Source of the DNA: Gemmatimonadota bacterium
Lineage (GTDB): Bacteria > Gemmatimonadota > Gemmatimonadetes > Longimicrobiales > RSA9
DNA: 8,093 bases
Direction of reading: 5' to 3'
Assembly: GCA_012027055.1 (NCBI GenBank)
Contig: VEPF01000047.1
Location: 1,512-9,604, forward strand
How positions within the stretch are numbered: the stretch's first letter is position 1; the number at the start of each line of letters is the position of its first letter. The notes under the pieces were generated by a model. That model was not told the DNA's origin. It saw only the letters and a program-made list of their open reading frames with translations, and did not search any database. Made by a program: the position numbers and the translations under genes. Shown in pieces: positions 1 to 6,233 of this stretch.

Positions 1-29
1 CTCCGGTACCACACCGAAAGGCCCCCGCG

Positions 30-1250
30 CTACGACTCCCGGGCCGCCAGGCCGGCCAACCGGCCGGTCGCCCAGGCCCAAGCGAAGTTGTAGCCGCCGA
101 TCGGCCCGAACGCGTCCAGCAGCTCGCCGCACAGGAAGAGCCGCGGCCGCACCCGGCTGGCCAGTGAGCGCGCGTCCACTTCCTCGAGGGCCACGCCCCC
201 GCCGGTCACTTCCGCCTTGCGGTATCCCTCATCGCCGGTGTGCGGCAGCGGGAAGCGCAGGAGCACGTCGAGCAGGCGACGTCGCACGTCCCGCGGTAGC
301 GTCGCGACACGCTGGTCCGCGGCGATTCCCGCCTCCTGCAGGAGCACCTCGGCCAGGCGGTCCGGCAGCCGCCGCTTGAGCGCGCCCGCGACCGTGGCCG
401 CACCCGCCGAGAGCAGCCGCTCCCACTCCGGCGCTTCGATCGCGCCCCACTGCACGAGCAGCGGCTGGGCACCGCCGGCCAGGCGCGCGCGCACGGCAGT
501 GTGGGCGATGTCCAGCACGGCGGGCCCGCTGTAGCCGCGGTGCGTGAACAGGAAGCCGCCGCGCGCCTCGCCTGCCCCGGGCGCCCGCACCACCACCTCC
601 AGGGAGACGCCCGCCAGCGTGGCGAAGCGCGGCGGCCGGAGGGTTAGCGGCGTGAGCGCCGGATAGGTGGGCCGGACGGTGTGGCCGAGGCGGGCCGCGA
701 AGCGCAGCCCGTCGCCGTCGCTGCCGGTCTGCGGCACCGAGAGCCCGCCGGTGGCGAGCACGACCGCGTGCGCTGCCAGGACGGCGCCGTCCTCCAGCCG
801 CACCTGCCAGGGCGCCGCTTCGCCCGCCGGCGGCGCGAGCGCCCGCACGCGCTCACCGAAGCGGCACGCCACGCCGCGCTCACGTACCGTATGCAGCAGC
901 GTGTCACGCACCTGCGCGGCGCGGTTCGAGGCGGGAAACAGCTTGCCGGTCTCCGGCTCCAGTTGCAGCTCGATGCCCAGCTCGCGCTCGAAGAAGCGGC
1001 GCTGCGCGTGGTCCGGCCAGCTGCGCAGCACGTTGCGGAGGATGTGCGGCGAGGAGTCGGTGGTGTACTGCGCCGCGTCGAAACGGGAAGGCAGCAGGTT
1101 GCAGCGGCCGCCGCCGCTGATCAGGATCTTGCGGCCGCCCTCCGCGGTGCGCTCGAGCAGGATCACCGGGCGCGCTCCGCCGGCCGCGAAGTACGCCGCC
1201 AGCAGGCCGGCCGCGCCGGCGCCCACCACCACCACCGGATCGAGGCTCAC
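30..1250 (-). CDS. BaiN/YhiN-family FAD-dependent oxidoreductase (HI0933-like flavoprotein)
   Basis: Predicted cytoplasmic flavoprotein of 406 residues, close to the usual ~400 for the HI0933/COG2081 family. An N-terminal Rossmann dinucleotide site is visible: VVGAGAAG, with the three glycines at residues 10, 12 and 15, and an acidic residue at the end of strand 2 (E33). The family signature RKILISGGGRCN follows at 40-51. ATGG, typical of FAD proteins, is at 166-169, and the C-terminal FAD-contacting motif GPIGGYN is at 382-388. Members are annotated variously as aminoacetone oxidase-like or BaiN (bile-acid dehydroxylation) proteins; the physiological substrate of most is unknown, and none should be assumed here. 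I chose the GTG at 1248-1250 because GGAGGG lies five bases upstream; an in-frame GTG eight codons earlier (1272-1274) has no comparable site. The gene is divergent from the tricorn gene. No frameshift or missing motif is seen. The family is sure, the reaction is not. Confidence 0.93.
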   Translation of the reverse strand: MSLDPVVVVGAGAAGLLAAYFAAGGARPVILLERTAEGGRKILISGGGRCNLLPSRFDAAQYTTDSSPHILRNVLRSWPDHAQRRFFERELGIELQLEPETGKLFPASNRAAQVRDTLLHTVRERGVACRFGERVRALAPPAGEAAPWQVRLEDGAVLAAHAVVLATGGLSVPQTGSDGDGLRFAARLGHTVRPTYPALTPLTLRPPRFATLAGVSLEVVVRAPGAGEARGGFLFTHRGYSGPAVLDIAHTAVRARLAGGAQPLLVQWGAIEAPEWERLLSAGAATVAGALKRRLPDRLAEVLLQEAGIAADQRVATLPRDVRRRLLDVLLRFPLPHTGDEGYRKAEVTGGGVALEEVDARSLASRVRPRLFLCGELLDAFGPIGGYNFAWAWATGRLAGLAARES

Positions 1251-1255
1251 ATCAT

Positions 1256-1261
1256 CCCTCC
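1256..1261 (-). promoter_or_regulatory. Shine-Dalgarno site deciding the flavoprotein start
   Basis: On the minus strand this reads GGAGGG, five bases before the GTG at 1248-1250. The overlapping ATG triplets in the spacer are in another frame and hit TGA at once. The GTG is therefore the best start, and the protein begins MSLDPVVVVGAG. Confidence 0.75.
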
Positions 1262-1283
1262 GTTCGAAATCCACCAGCCCTGC

Positions 1284-1300
1284 GTTGCCTGTCCGGCAAC
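1284..1300. repeat. Inverted repeat GTTGCC-N5-GGCAAC
   Basis: Two perfect 6-base half-sites, GTTGCC (1284-1289) and GGCAAC (1295-1300), are separated by five bases. The geometry is compatible with a dimeric regulator's operator or a small hairpin. It is about 34 bases upstream of the flavoprotein start codon, so it could lie in that gene's promoter or leader. Function is inferred from position only. Confidence 0.4.
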
Positions 1301-1306
1301 CGCCGG

Positions 1307-1318
1307 GCGGGATCCCGC
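1307..1318. repeat. 12-bp perfect palindrome GCGGGATCCCGC
   Basis: A perfect palindrome of 12 bases inside the divergent promoter region, between the GTTGCC dyad and the larger palindrome. At this GC content a 12-base palindrome can arise by chance. It is noted mainly because it is one of a cluster. Confidence 0.35.
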
Positions 1319-1343
1319 TTCGCCCCGGCCGGCCGGTCCGCCG

Positions 1344-1363
1344 CGACCGCCCGCGGGCGGTCG
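1344..1363. repeat. 20-bp perfect palindrome in the divergent promoter region
   Basis: The left half CGACCGCCCG (1344-1353) is exactly mirrored by CGGGCGGTCG (1354-1363), with no spacer. It sits 94 bases upstream of the tricorn start and about the same distance from the flavoprotein start. With no loop it is better suited to binding a symmetric protein than to a tight RNA hairpin, although a slightly opened hairpin is possible. No T-run follows on either strand, so an intrinsic terminator is unlikely. The regulatory role is inferred. Confidence 0.5.
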
Positions 1364-1443
1364 GTCCCGGCGGGATTGCCCGCGCGGGGCTGCCTCACGA
1401 TCATCCGGCGTGCCGGGGTAGGCCCGGGACCTTACTCACCTGC

Positions 1444-1447
1444 AGGA
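1444..1447 (+). promoter_or_regulatory. Shine-Dalgarno site of the tricorn gene
   Basis: AGGA lies ten bases before the first of two adjacent ATG codons (1458 and 1461). The spacing favours the first ATG; the second would shorten the protein by one residue and leave the signal peptide intact. Confidence 0.5.
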
Positions 1448-1457
1448 TGACCTGGCA

Positions 1458-4400
1458 ATGATGCCCATTGATTTCCGGACGCGAGTCCGGCTGCTGGCCC
1501 TCGCTGCGCTGCTGCTCGCGGGCGCGGCCCCCGCCGCGGCGCAGACCAAGCTGCTGCGGTTCCCCGCGGTCCACGGCGACCGCGTGGCGTTCACCTATGC
1601 CGGCGACATCTGGACCGCGCCGATCACCGGCGGGACCGCGACGCGGCTCACCGCCCATCCCGGCATCGAGCTGTTCGCGAGATTCTCGCCCGATGGCAAA
1701 TCGATCGCCTTCACCGGTCAGTACGATGGCGATGAGCAGGTGTACGTGATGCCGGCCGGCGGCGGCGTGCCGAAGCAGCTGACCTGGTACCCGGCCAAGG
1801 GGCCGCAGGCGGAGCGCTGGGGCTACGACAACCAGGTGTACGGCTGGACCCCGGACTCGAAGCGGATCCTGTTCCGCTCGTGGCGCGACTCCTGGACGCT
1901 CGCGGCCGCGAAGCTGTTCACGGTGAGCGCGGAGGGCGGGCCGGCCGAGCCGCTGCCCTTGCCCATGGCGGGCTCGGGCGCGTTCGACGCCACCGGCAAT
2001 CGCATCGTCTATTCGCCGCTGTTCCGCGATTTCCGCTCGGAGAAGCGCTACAGCGGCGGGCAGCGCAACAAGCTGGTGATCTTCGACCTGCAGGCGAACA
2101 CCGCCGCCAAGTTCCCGGAGCAGGAGCGGGCGCAGCGGGACGAGATGTGGATCGGCGACGTCGTCTACTACAACTCCGACCTGGACGGCACCTTCAACCT
2201 CTACACCTACAACCCGGCCACGAAGGAGACGCGGCAGGTCACGCGCGGCAGGACCTGGGACGTGCGCTGGCCGAGCGCGGACCCGGCCGTCGGCCGGATC
2301 GTGTTCGAGCTGGGCGGCGAGCTGCAGCTGCTGGATACGAAGACCGGCGCGGTGACGCCGATCCGCATCACCGTCCCCGATGACGGACTGGCGCGCCGCC
2401 CTGCCCGGATCGCGGTGGGCGGACAGATCGCGGAGTTCGCCCTGAGCCCCAAGGGCGAGCGGGCGCTCTTCATCGCCCGCGGCGACGTCTTCACCGCCCC
2501 GATCGAGAAGGGCCCCACGCGCAACCTGACCGACAACTCGAGCGCGCACGAGAAGGCGCCCGCGTGGTCGCCGGACGGCGCGAAGATCGTGTTCCTCTCG
2601 GACCGTTCCGGCGAGGAGGAGCTGTGGCTGGTGGCGCAGGACGGGAGCGGCCAGCCGGAGCAGCTGACGAAGAACGGCAAGGTGATGCGCTACCAGCCGG
2701 TTTGGTCGGCGGACGGCTCGCGCATCGCGTTCGGTGACAAGGACGGCAAGCTCTGGGTGCTGAACGTCGCCTCGAAGGACCTGGCGGAGATCGCGGACGA
2801 TCCGCGCGGCCAGATCAACGACTACACCTGGTCGCCGCGCGGAAATTACCTGGCGTTCAGCATCGCGGACGCGCGCGGCAACAACTCGGTGCAGGTGTGG
2901 AACGCCGCGGACGGCAAGCTGCACCAGGTGACGGACGGCTTCTTCAACGAGTACGGCCCGGCCTGGGACGGCGACGGCAACTACCTGTTCTACCTGAGCG
3001 AGCGCGAGTACGCACCGCAGCTCTCCAACAACGAGTGGAACTTCGCGGGCAACCGGAGCACGCGCATCTATGCGCTCACGCTGCGCGCGGACCAGGCGCA
3101 CCCGTTCCCGCCCGAGAGCGACGAGGTGAAGGTCACCGCGCCGGCCGACAGCGCGAAGAAGCCGGCCGCGGCCGGCGAGCTGCGCATCGACTTCGACGGG
3201 ATCGCGAAGCGCGCGGCCGCGGTACCGGTGGACGCGGACAACTTCCGCGGCCTGGCCGCCAACAAGGGCAACCTGTTCTACGTGACCGCTGGTCCGGGCT
3301 ACTACGGCCGCGCCAGCGGCATCCAGAGCGCCCTCAAGGTCTTCTCCCTGGCCGACCGCAAGGAGACCACGCTGGTGGCCAATGCGGGCGGCTACGCGCT
3401 CTCGCAGGATGGCAGCAAGCTGCTGGTGCGCGAGGGCGGCGCGTTCAACCTGTACGATGCCAAAGCCAGCGGCGCGGGCTCGAAGAAGACCGTGGCCACC
3501 GGCGGGCTGTACGTGAACCGGGTGCCGGCGGAGGAGTGGGCGCAGATCTTCGACGAGGTGTGGCGCCGCTACCGGGACTTCTTCTACGTGCCCAACATGC
3601 ACGGCAACGACTGGGCGGCGCTGCGCACGCAGTACCGGCCGCTGCTCCAGTTCGTGGGCCACCGCTCCGACCTGAACTACGTGATCGCCGAGATGCTGGC
3701 GGAGCTGTCCGTGCAGCACGCCTACATCGCGGGCGGCGACTGGGACAGCCCGCCGCGCCCGCGCGTGGCCCTGCCGGGCGCGCGCTTCGAGCTGGACAGG
3801 GCATCGGGGAAGTACCGGATCGCGAAGATCTTCGCGGGCCAGAACCAGGAGCCGATCTACCGCTCGCCGCTCACCGAGGTGGGCGTGAACGCGGGCGTGG
3901 GCGACTACGTGCTGGCCATCGACGGCCAGCCGCTCAGCGCGGCCGAGGACCCGTACCGGCTGCTGGTGAACAAGGCGGACCGCCCGGTGGCACTCACGCT
4001 CGCGAAGTCGGCCAACGGCGAGGGGACGCGCACCGTGAGCTATCAGCCGGTCACCAGCGAGCAGGACCTGGTCTACCTGGACATGGTACTGGACCGGCAG
4101 CAGCGCGTGGCGAAGCTGTCGGATGGCAAGGTGGGCTACATCCACGTGCCCGACATGGGCGCGCCCGGGCTGCGCGAGTTCATCAAGTGGTACTACCCGC
4201 AGATCCGGAAGGAAGGCATGGTGGTGGACGTGCGCGCCAACGGTGGCGGCAACGTCTCATCGATGCTGCTCGAGCGCCTGATGCGCGTGCCGCTCGCGGC
4301 CGGCTTCTCGCGCACCGACGACTACCCCACGCTGTATCCGCGCCAGCCCATCTTCTACGGCGCGCTGGCCGCGATCCTGGACGAGAACTCGGCGTCCGAC

Positions 4401-4745
4401 GGCGACATTTTCCCGGCCATGTTCAAGCAGGCGAAGCTGGGACCGCTCGTCGGCGTGCGCAGCTGGGGCGGCGTGGTGGGCATCACGGATCACGGCGGGC
4501 TGGTGGACGGCGGCACCGTGAACGTGCCCGAGTTCGGCTTCAATGCGGTCACCGGCGAATGGATCATCGAGGGCCACGGCGTCGATCCCGACATCGTGGT
4601 GGAGCAGGACCCGATCGCGGTGATCAACGGCCGGGACCCGCAGCTGGAACGGGCGGTCCAGGAGGTCTTGAGGCAGATGGCGGCGAACCCGAAGAAGCTG
4701 CCGGTGCGGCCGGCGGCGCCGGTGAAGACCAAGGGAACGAACTAG
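1458..4745 (+). CDS. Exported tricorn-like protease (beta-propellers, PDZ, S41 serine peptidase)
   Basis: Predicted 1095-residue serine peptidase that trims peptides, similar in length to archaeal tricorn (~1070). A Sec signal peptide (basic residues 7-11, hydrophobic 12-24, cleavage likely after AAA at 26-28) sends it to the periplasm or outside, unlike cytosolic archaeal tricorn. WD40/PD40-type propeller blades follow, for example FSPDGKSIAF (76-85), WSPDGAKIVF (370-379), WSADGSRIAF (416-425) and WSPRGNYLAF (458-467), making two propellers at about 33-310 and 315-690. A helical C1 region (about 695-760), a PDZ domain (about 765-855, VGDYVLAIDG at 814-823) and the S41 catalytic domain complete it. 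Candidate catalytic residues are H754 (SVQHAYI), S980 with D981 (ASDGD) and E1038 (IIEGHG), matching tricorn His746, Ser965/Asp966 and Glu1023. The residue before the His is Gln (Ser in archaeal tricorn). It appears monocistronic. Family assignment is strong; substrates are unknown. Confidence 0.93.
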   Translation: MMPIDFRTRVRLLALAALLLAGAAPAAAQTKLLRFPAVHGDRVAFTYAGDIWTAPITGGTATRLTAHPGIELFARFSPDGKSIAFTGQYDGDEQVYVMPAGGGVPKQLTWYPAKGPQAERWGYDNQVYGWTPDSKRILFRSWRDSWTLAAAKLFTVSAEGGPAEPLPLPMAGSGAFDATGNRIVYSPLFRDFRSEKRYSGGQRNKLVIFDLQANTAAKFPEQERAQRDEMWIGDVVYYNSDLDGTFNLYTYNPATKETRQVTRGRTWDVRWPSADPAVGRIVFELGGELQLLDTKTGAVTPIRITVPDDGLARRPARIAVGGQIAEFALSPKGERALFIARGDVFTAPIEKGPTRNLTDNSSAHEKAPAWSPDGAKIVFLSDRSGEEELWLVAQDGSGQPEQLTKNGKVMRYQPVWSADGSRIAFGDKDGKLWVLNVASKDLAEIADDPRGQINDYTWSPRGNYLAFSIADARGNNSVQVWNAADGKLHQVTDGFFNEYGPAWDGDGNYLFYLSEREYAPQLSNNEWNFAGNRSTRIYALTLRADQAHPFPPESDEVKVTAPADSAKKPAAAGELRIDFDGIAKRAAAVPVDADNFRGLAANKGNLFYVTAGPGYYGRASGIQSALKVFSLADRKETTLVANAGGYALSQDGSKLLVREGGAFNLYDAKASGAGSKKTVATGGLYVNRVPAEEWAQIFDEVWRRYRDFFYVPNMHGNDWAALRTQYRPLLQFVGHRSDLNYVIAEMLAELSVQHAYIAGGDWDSPPRPRVALPGARFELDRASGKYRIAKIFAGQNQEPIYRSPLTEVGVNAGVGDYVLAIDGQPLSAAEDPYRLLVNKADRPVALTLAKSANGEGTRTVSYQPVTSEQDLVYLDMVLDRQQRVAKLSDGKVGYIHVPDMGAPGLREFIKWYYPQIRKEGMVVDVRANGGGNVSSMLLERLMRVPLAAGFSRTDDYPTLYPRQPIFYGALAAILDENSASDGDIFPAMFKQAKLGPLVGVRSWGGVVGITDHGGLVDGGTVNVPEFGFNAVTGEWIIEGHGVDPDIVVEQDPIAVINGRDPQLERAVQEVLRQMAANPKKLPVRPAAPVKTKGTN

Positions 4746-4746
4746 A

Positions 4747-4815
4747 GGGAATGGGGGCAACGGGAAGGGGCGGGCGTACTCCCTTCCCATTCCCGTTTCC
4801 CATTCCCCGTTCCCC
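4747..4815. repeat. Paired G-quadruplex-capable repeats on opposite strands between convergent genes
   Basis: Plus-strand bases 4747-4770 contain four G-runs (3, 5, 3, 4) with loops of 3, 4 and 2 bases, and a fifth GGG lies at 4772-4774. Bases 4781-4815 contain six C-runs spaced by 2-4 bases, so the minus strand carries an even longer G4 motif made of GGGAAT/GGGAAC-like units. The nonamer GGGAATGGG at 4747-4755 is matched in inverse at 4786-4794 and again at 4799-4807, and GGGAAGGG (4762-4769) can pair with CCCTTCCC (4781-4788). Each G-rich side lies on the sense strand of the mRNA arriving from its own gene, so both transcripts would end in a G4-capable 3' tail. A role in termination or RNA stability is inferred. 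Confidence 0.6.
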
Positions 4816-4817
4816 GT

Positions 4818-4834
4818 GCGCCTGCCTCAGGCGC
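4818..4834. terminator. Tight GC hairpin after the rhodanese gene
   Basis: GCGCCTG (4818-4824) and CAGGCGC (4828-4834) form a perfect 7-bp stem with a 3-base loop, nine bases beyond the stop codon of the minus-strand rhodanese gene. No T-run follows on either strand, so it is not a classical intrinsic terminator. It could still halt transcription together with the adjacent G-rich tract or protect the mRNA 3' end. Confidence 0.45.
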
Positions 4835-4843
4835 CCGCCGGCC

Positions 4844-5341
4844 TCACTCCTTGACTACCTGGTAGCCTTTCGCGGCCATGGCATCCATGCCGCCACCGTT
4901 CTCCAGCTGCGTGAAGCCCTTGCCCTTCAGGACCTCGAGGGCGAGGCCCGAGCGGCGGCCGCTGCGGCAGTAGAGCAGGACCGGCTGGTTCTGGTACTGC
5001 TGCAGCTCCTGCCAGCGCTGCTCCATCTGGTCGTAAGGGATCAGGAGCGCGCCCTTGATGTGACCGGCATCGTATTCCTGCTGGGTGCGCACGTCCACGA
5101 TCACGGGCGCAGCGGGTGCCGCCGGACTCGGTGCCGCCGGTGTGGGCATGGAGGCTTGCAGCGACTCGGGCGCGGGCGCGGACGACCCCGCGGCTCCGGG
5201 TACGATGCGGGCCGGCGGCAGCGTGTCCGGAATCATGCCCGCCGTCTCAGCCTGCGGGACGTCTGGCTTCTGCCCGCCGCCGCAGCCGAGCACGAGCAGC
5301 ACGGCCGCTGCCAGCAGCGTGAAGGTTGACCGGGAATTCAT
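4844..5341 (-). CDS. Rhodanese-domain lipoprotein
   Basis: A 165-residue protein made of a lipoprotein signal (residues 1-20, lipobox VLGC with acylated Cys20 followed by Gly), a Pro/Ala-rich linker (about 21-79) and one rhodanese domain (about 80-165). The domain shows IVDVR (81-85), the EYDAGHIKGA segment and the active-site loop CRSGRRS with catalytic Cys125, so sulfurtransferase chemistry (PspE/GlpE-like, sulfane sulfur moved to a thiol acceptor) is plausible at the cell envelope. Gly rather than Asp after the lipid Cys suggests outer-membrane sorting under the enterobacterial rule. The start at 5339-5341 is chosen because AAGGAG lies six bases upstream and the signal sequence begins there; an in-frame ATG 18 codons earlier would put a non-signal stretch in front. 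It is convergent with the tricorn gene and divergent from the membrane protein gene. The physiological sulfur donor and acceptor are unknown. Confidence 0.9.
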   Translation of the reverse strand: MNSRSTFTLLAAAVLLVLGCGGGQKPDVPQAETAGMIPDTLPPARIVPGAAGSSAPAPESLQASMPTPAAPSPAAPAAPVIVDVRTQQEYDAGHIKGALLIPYDQMEQRWQELQQYQNQPVLLYCRSGRRSGLALEVLKGKGFTQLENGGGMDAMAAKGYQVVKE

Positions 5342-5451
5342 GTTCGCTCCTTGGGTTGATGCGGGTGCCAGAAGCATGGAGGATTCAGGCGCCACCGCAA
5401 GTCGGGGGGGGCGGCCCGCATCGAGCGGCCGCTAGGGGCCTGGAGGGAATC
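5342..5451. promoter_or_regulatory. Divergent promoter region between rhodanese and membrane-protein genes
   Basis: These 110 bases separate two outward-facing genes and must contain both promoters. A weak minus-strand candidate is TTGCGG followed after 16 bases by CATGCT, about 40 bases before the rhodanese start codon; it matches the -10 consensus poorly. A run of eight G (5404-5411) and a GCGGCCGC palindrome (5425-5432) lie on the side of the membrane-protein gene. Confidence 0.4.
5442..5447 (+). promoter_or_regulatory. Shine-Dalgarno site deciding the membrane-protein start
   Basis: GGAGGG lies four bases before the ATG at 5452. The same frame is open further upstream into the rhodanese gene's start region, but no ribosome site supports an earlier start, and the hydrophobic helix begins right after this ATG. 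Confidence 0.7.
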
Positions 5452-5919
5452 ATGAGGAACAGTCTGCTGCCAGTCGCGTTGTGGACGCTGGCCGGGCTGG
5501 TACCGCTGGTCGTGGTGGCGTACGGGAACTTGGCCTTCTGGCGGCTGGTCGGTCATCCCGAACGGTTCGCCGAGGAGATGGACGTCCTCCCCATGCAGGC
5601 CCTGCTCGCGGCCCTGCCGTTCCTGGTGCTGGCGCGCGCCGGCTCGAAGGGCGCCGCGGCAAGCCCGCCCGCCGCGTTCGCGGCCGCGGCCCTGGCCGGC
5701 CTGGCGGTCACGCTGCCGCTCTGGGGTCTCTACTACTATGACGGCTACAGGTACTGGAAATACCACCTGTCGGGCGGGGCCAACATCGGGCTCGGCTGGC
5801 TCATGCTCGCCTCGCCGCTGCTGGCTGGGATCGCCATGCACGCCGCGTTCCGGCGGGTGAGCCGCGCGCGGGAGGCAGGCCGAAAGCCGGGGGACCCCGG
5901 GCAGGAGGCGGGGCGCTGA
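5452..5919 (+). CDS. Unrecognised four-helix integral membrane protein
   Basis: A 155-residue protein that I cannot assign to a family. Four hydrophobic segments fit membrane helices at about residues 6-26, 46-62, 74-95 and 110-133. The loop between helices 3 and 4 is rich in aromatic residues (YYYDGYRYWKYH, 94-105). The C-terminal tail (134-155) is basic and hydrophilic (RRVSRAREAGRK), so it probably faces the cytoplasm, which with four helices puts both ends inside. No catalytic or metal-binding motif stands out. It is divergent from the rhodanese lipoprotein and ends only seven bases before the convergent 95-residue gene. The codon pattern resembles the neighbours. That it is a gene is well supported by the ribosome site and membrane topology; function is unknown. 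Confidence 0.75.
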   Translation: MRNSLLPVALWTLAGLVPLVVVAYGNLAFWRLVGHPERFAEEMDVLPMQALLAALPFLVLARAGSKGAAASPPAAFAAAALAGLAVTLPLWGLYYYDGYRYWKYHLSGGANIGLGWLMLASPLLAGIAMHAAFRRVSRAREAGRKPGDPGQEAGR

Positions 5920-5926
5920 CGTCGCC

Positions 5927-6214
5927 TCAGAGACCGCGCAGGAAGCGGCGCGCCAGCTGGATGTAGCGGCCGTCCTGCTCGGCCATGGGCCGCGCCAGCT
6001 CCTGGTCCAGCAGCTTCCGGATGTGCGGGTGCAGCGACGGCTCGCCCCAGCGGTAGCCGGTGGCGGCCTCCGCCTCCTGCATCTGCCCATCCCGCGCCGC
6101 TTCCAGCAGCGCCAGCGCGGCGGCCGCGTTATAGCCGGGATCCCAGGGCTCCGGCAGCGCGAACCGGCGGCGGGGGACGTCGCCTGAATCTTCTTTCACG
6201 AAGGCGCGTGACAT
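5927..6214 (-). CDS. Small MSRAFVKED-type protein of unknown function
   Basis: A 95-residue soluble, charged protein. It opens with MSRAFVKEDSGD, a proline-containing flexible stretch (14-27), then alanine-rich helices (about 28-52), a conserved-looking GYRWGEPSLHPHIRKLL segment (53-69) and a C-terminal helix ending in LARRFLRGL. From memory, the MSRAFVKE opening also occurs at the start of GreA/GreB-type transcript-cleavage-factor relatives and of small uncharacterised proteins in GC-rich bacteria; the rest of this protein lacks a Gre coiled coil or C-terminal domain. The start at 6212-6214 is supported by GGGAG about six bases upstream; the same frame is open further upstream but only as non-coding, arginine-rich shadow. 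It lies downstream of pepD on the same strand, 113 bases away, with a strong hairpin between. It could be co-transcribed or have its own promoter. Function is unknown. Confidence 0.78.
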   Translation of the reverse strand: MSRAFVKEDSGDVPRRRFALPEPWDPGYNAAAALALLEAARDGQMQEAEAATGYRWGEPSLHPHIRKLLDQELARPMAEQDGRYIQLARRFLRGL

Positions 6215-6233
6215 GACGGCTCCCGGGATGCAG

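Larger units (their letters stand above)
1251..1457. promoter_or_regulatory. Divergent promoter region between flavoprotein and tricorn genes
   Basis: This 207-base non-coding stretch must hold the promoters for both outward-facing genes. I could not identify convincing -35/-10 boxes for either direction; the region is extremely GC-rich. It contains several dyads in a row (1284-1300, 1307-1318, 1344-1363, plus a 10-bp palindrome at 1379-1388), listed separately where strong. Open frames crossing it are continuations of shadow frames from the neighbours and have no ribosome site of their own. Confidence 0.6.

Noticed and set aside
1274..1461. Possible small gene in the flavoprotein-tricorn spacer
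   Set aside because: The plus-strand frames there are tails of shadow frames from the flavoprotein gene, with no ribosome site and no recognisable protein.
1401..4145. A 914-codon open frame antisense to the tricorn gene
   Set aside because: It is rich in Arg, Ala, Val, His and Leu with low-complexity runs, shows no domain, and follows from the high-GC codon pattern of the real gene on the other strand.
2897..5329. An 810-codon plus-strand frame overlapping the tricorn and rhodanese genes
   Set aside because: Its composition is Arg/Gly/Ala-rich with no motif, and it runs through two well-supported genes on opposite strands, so it is a GC shadow.
5342..5395. Longer form of the rhodanese protein beginning at 5395
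   Set aside because: It would put 18 non-signal residues before the lipoprotein signal, and the AAGGAG site fits the ATG at 5339-5341.
5887..5900. CCGGG-GGAC-CCCGG hairpin near the end of the membrane-protein gene as a terminator
   Set aside because: Only five pairs, within the coding region, with no T-run; common by chance at this GC content.
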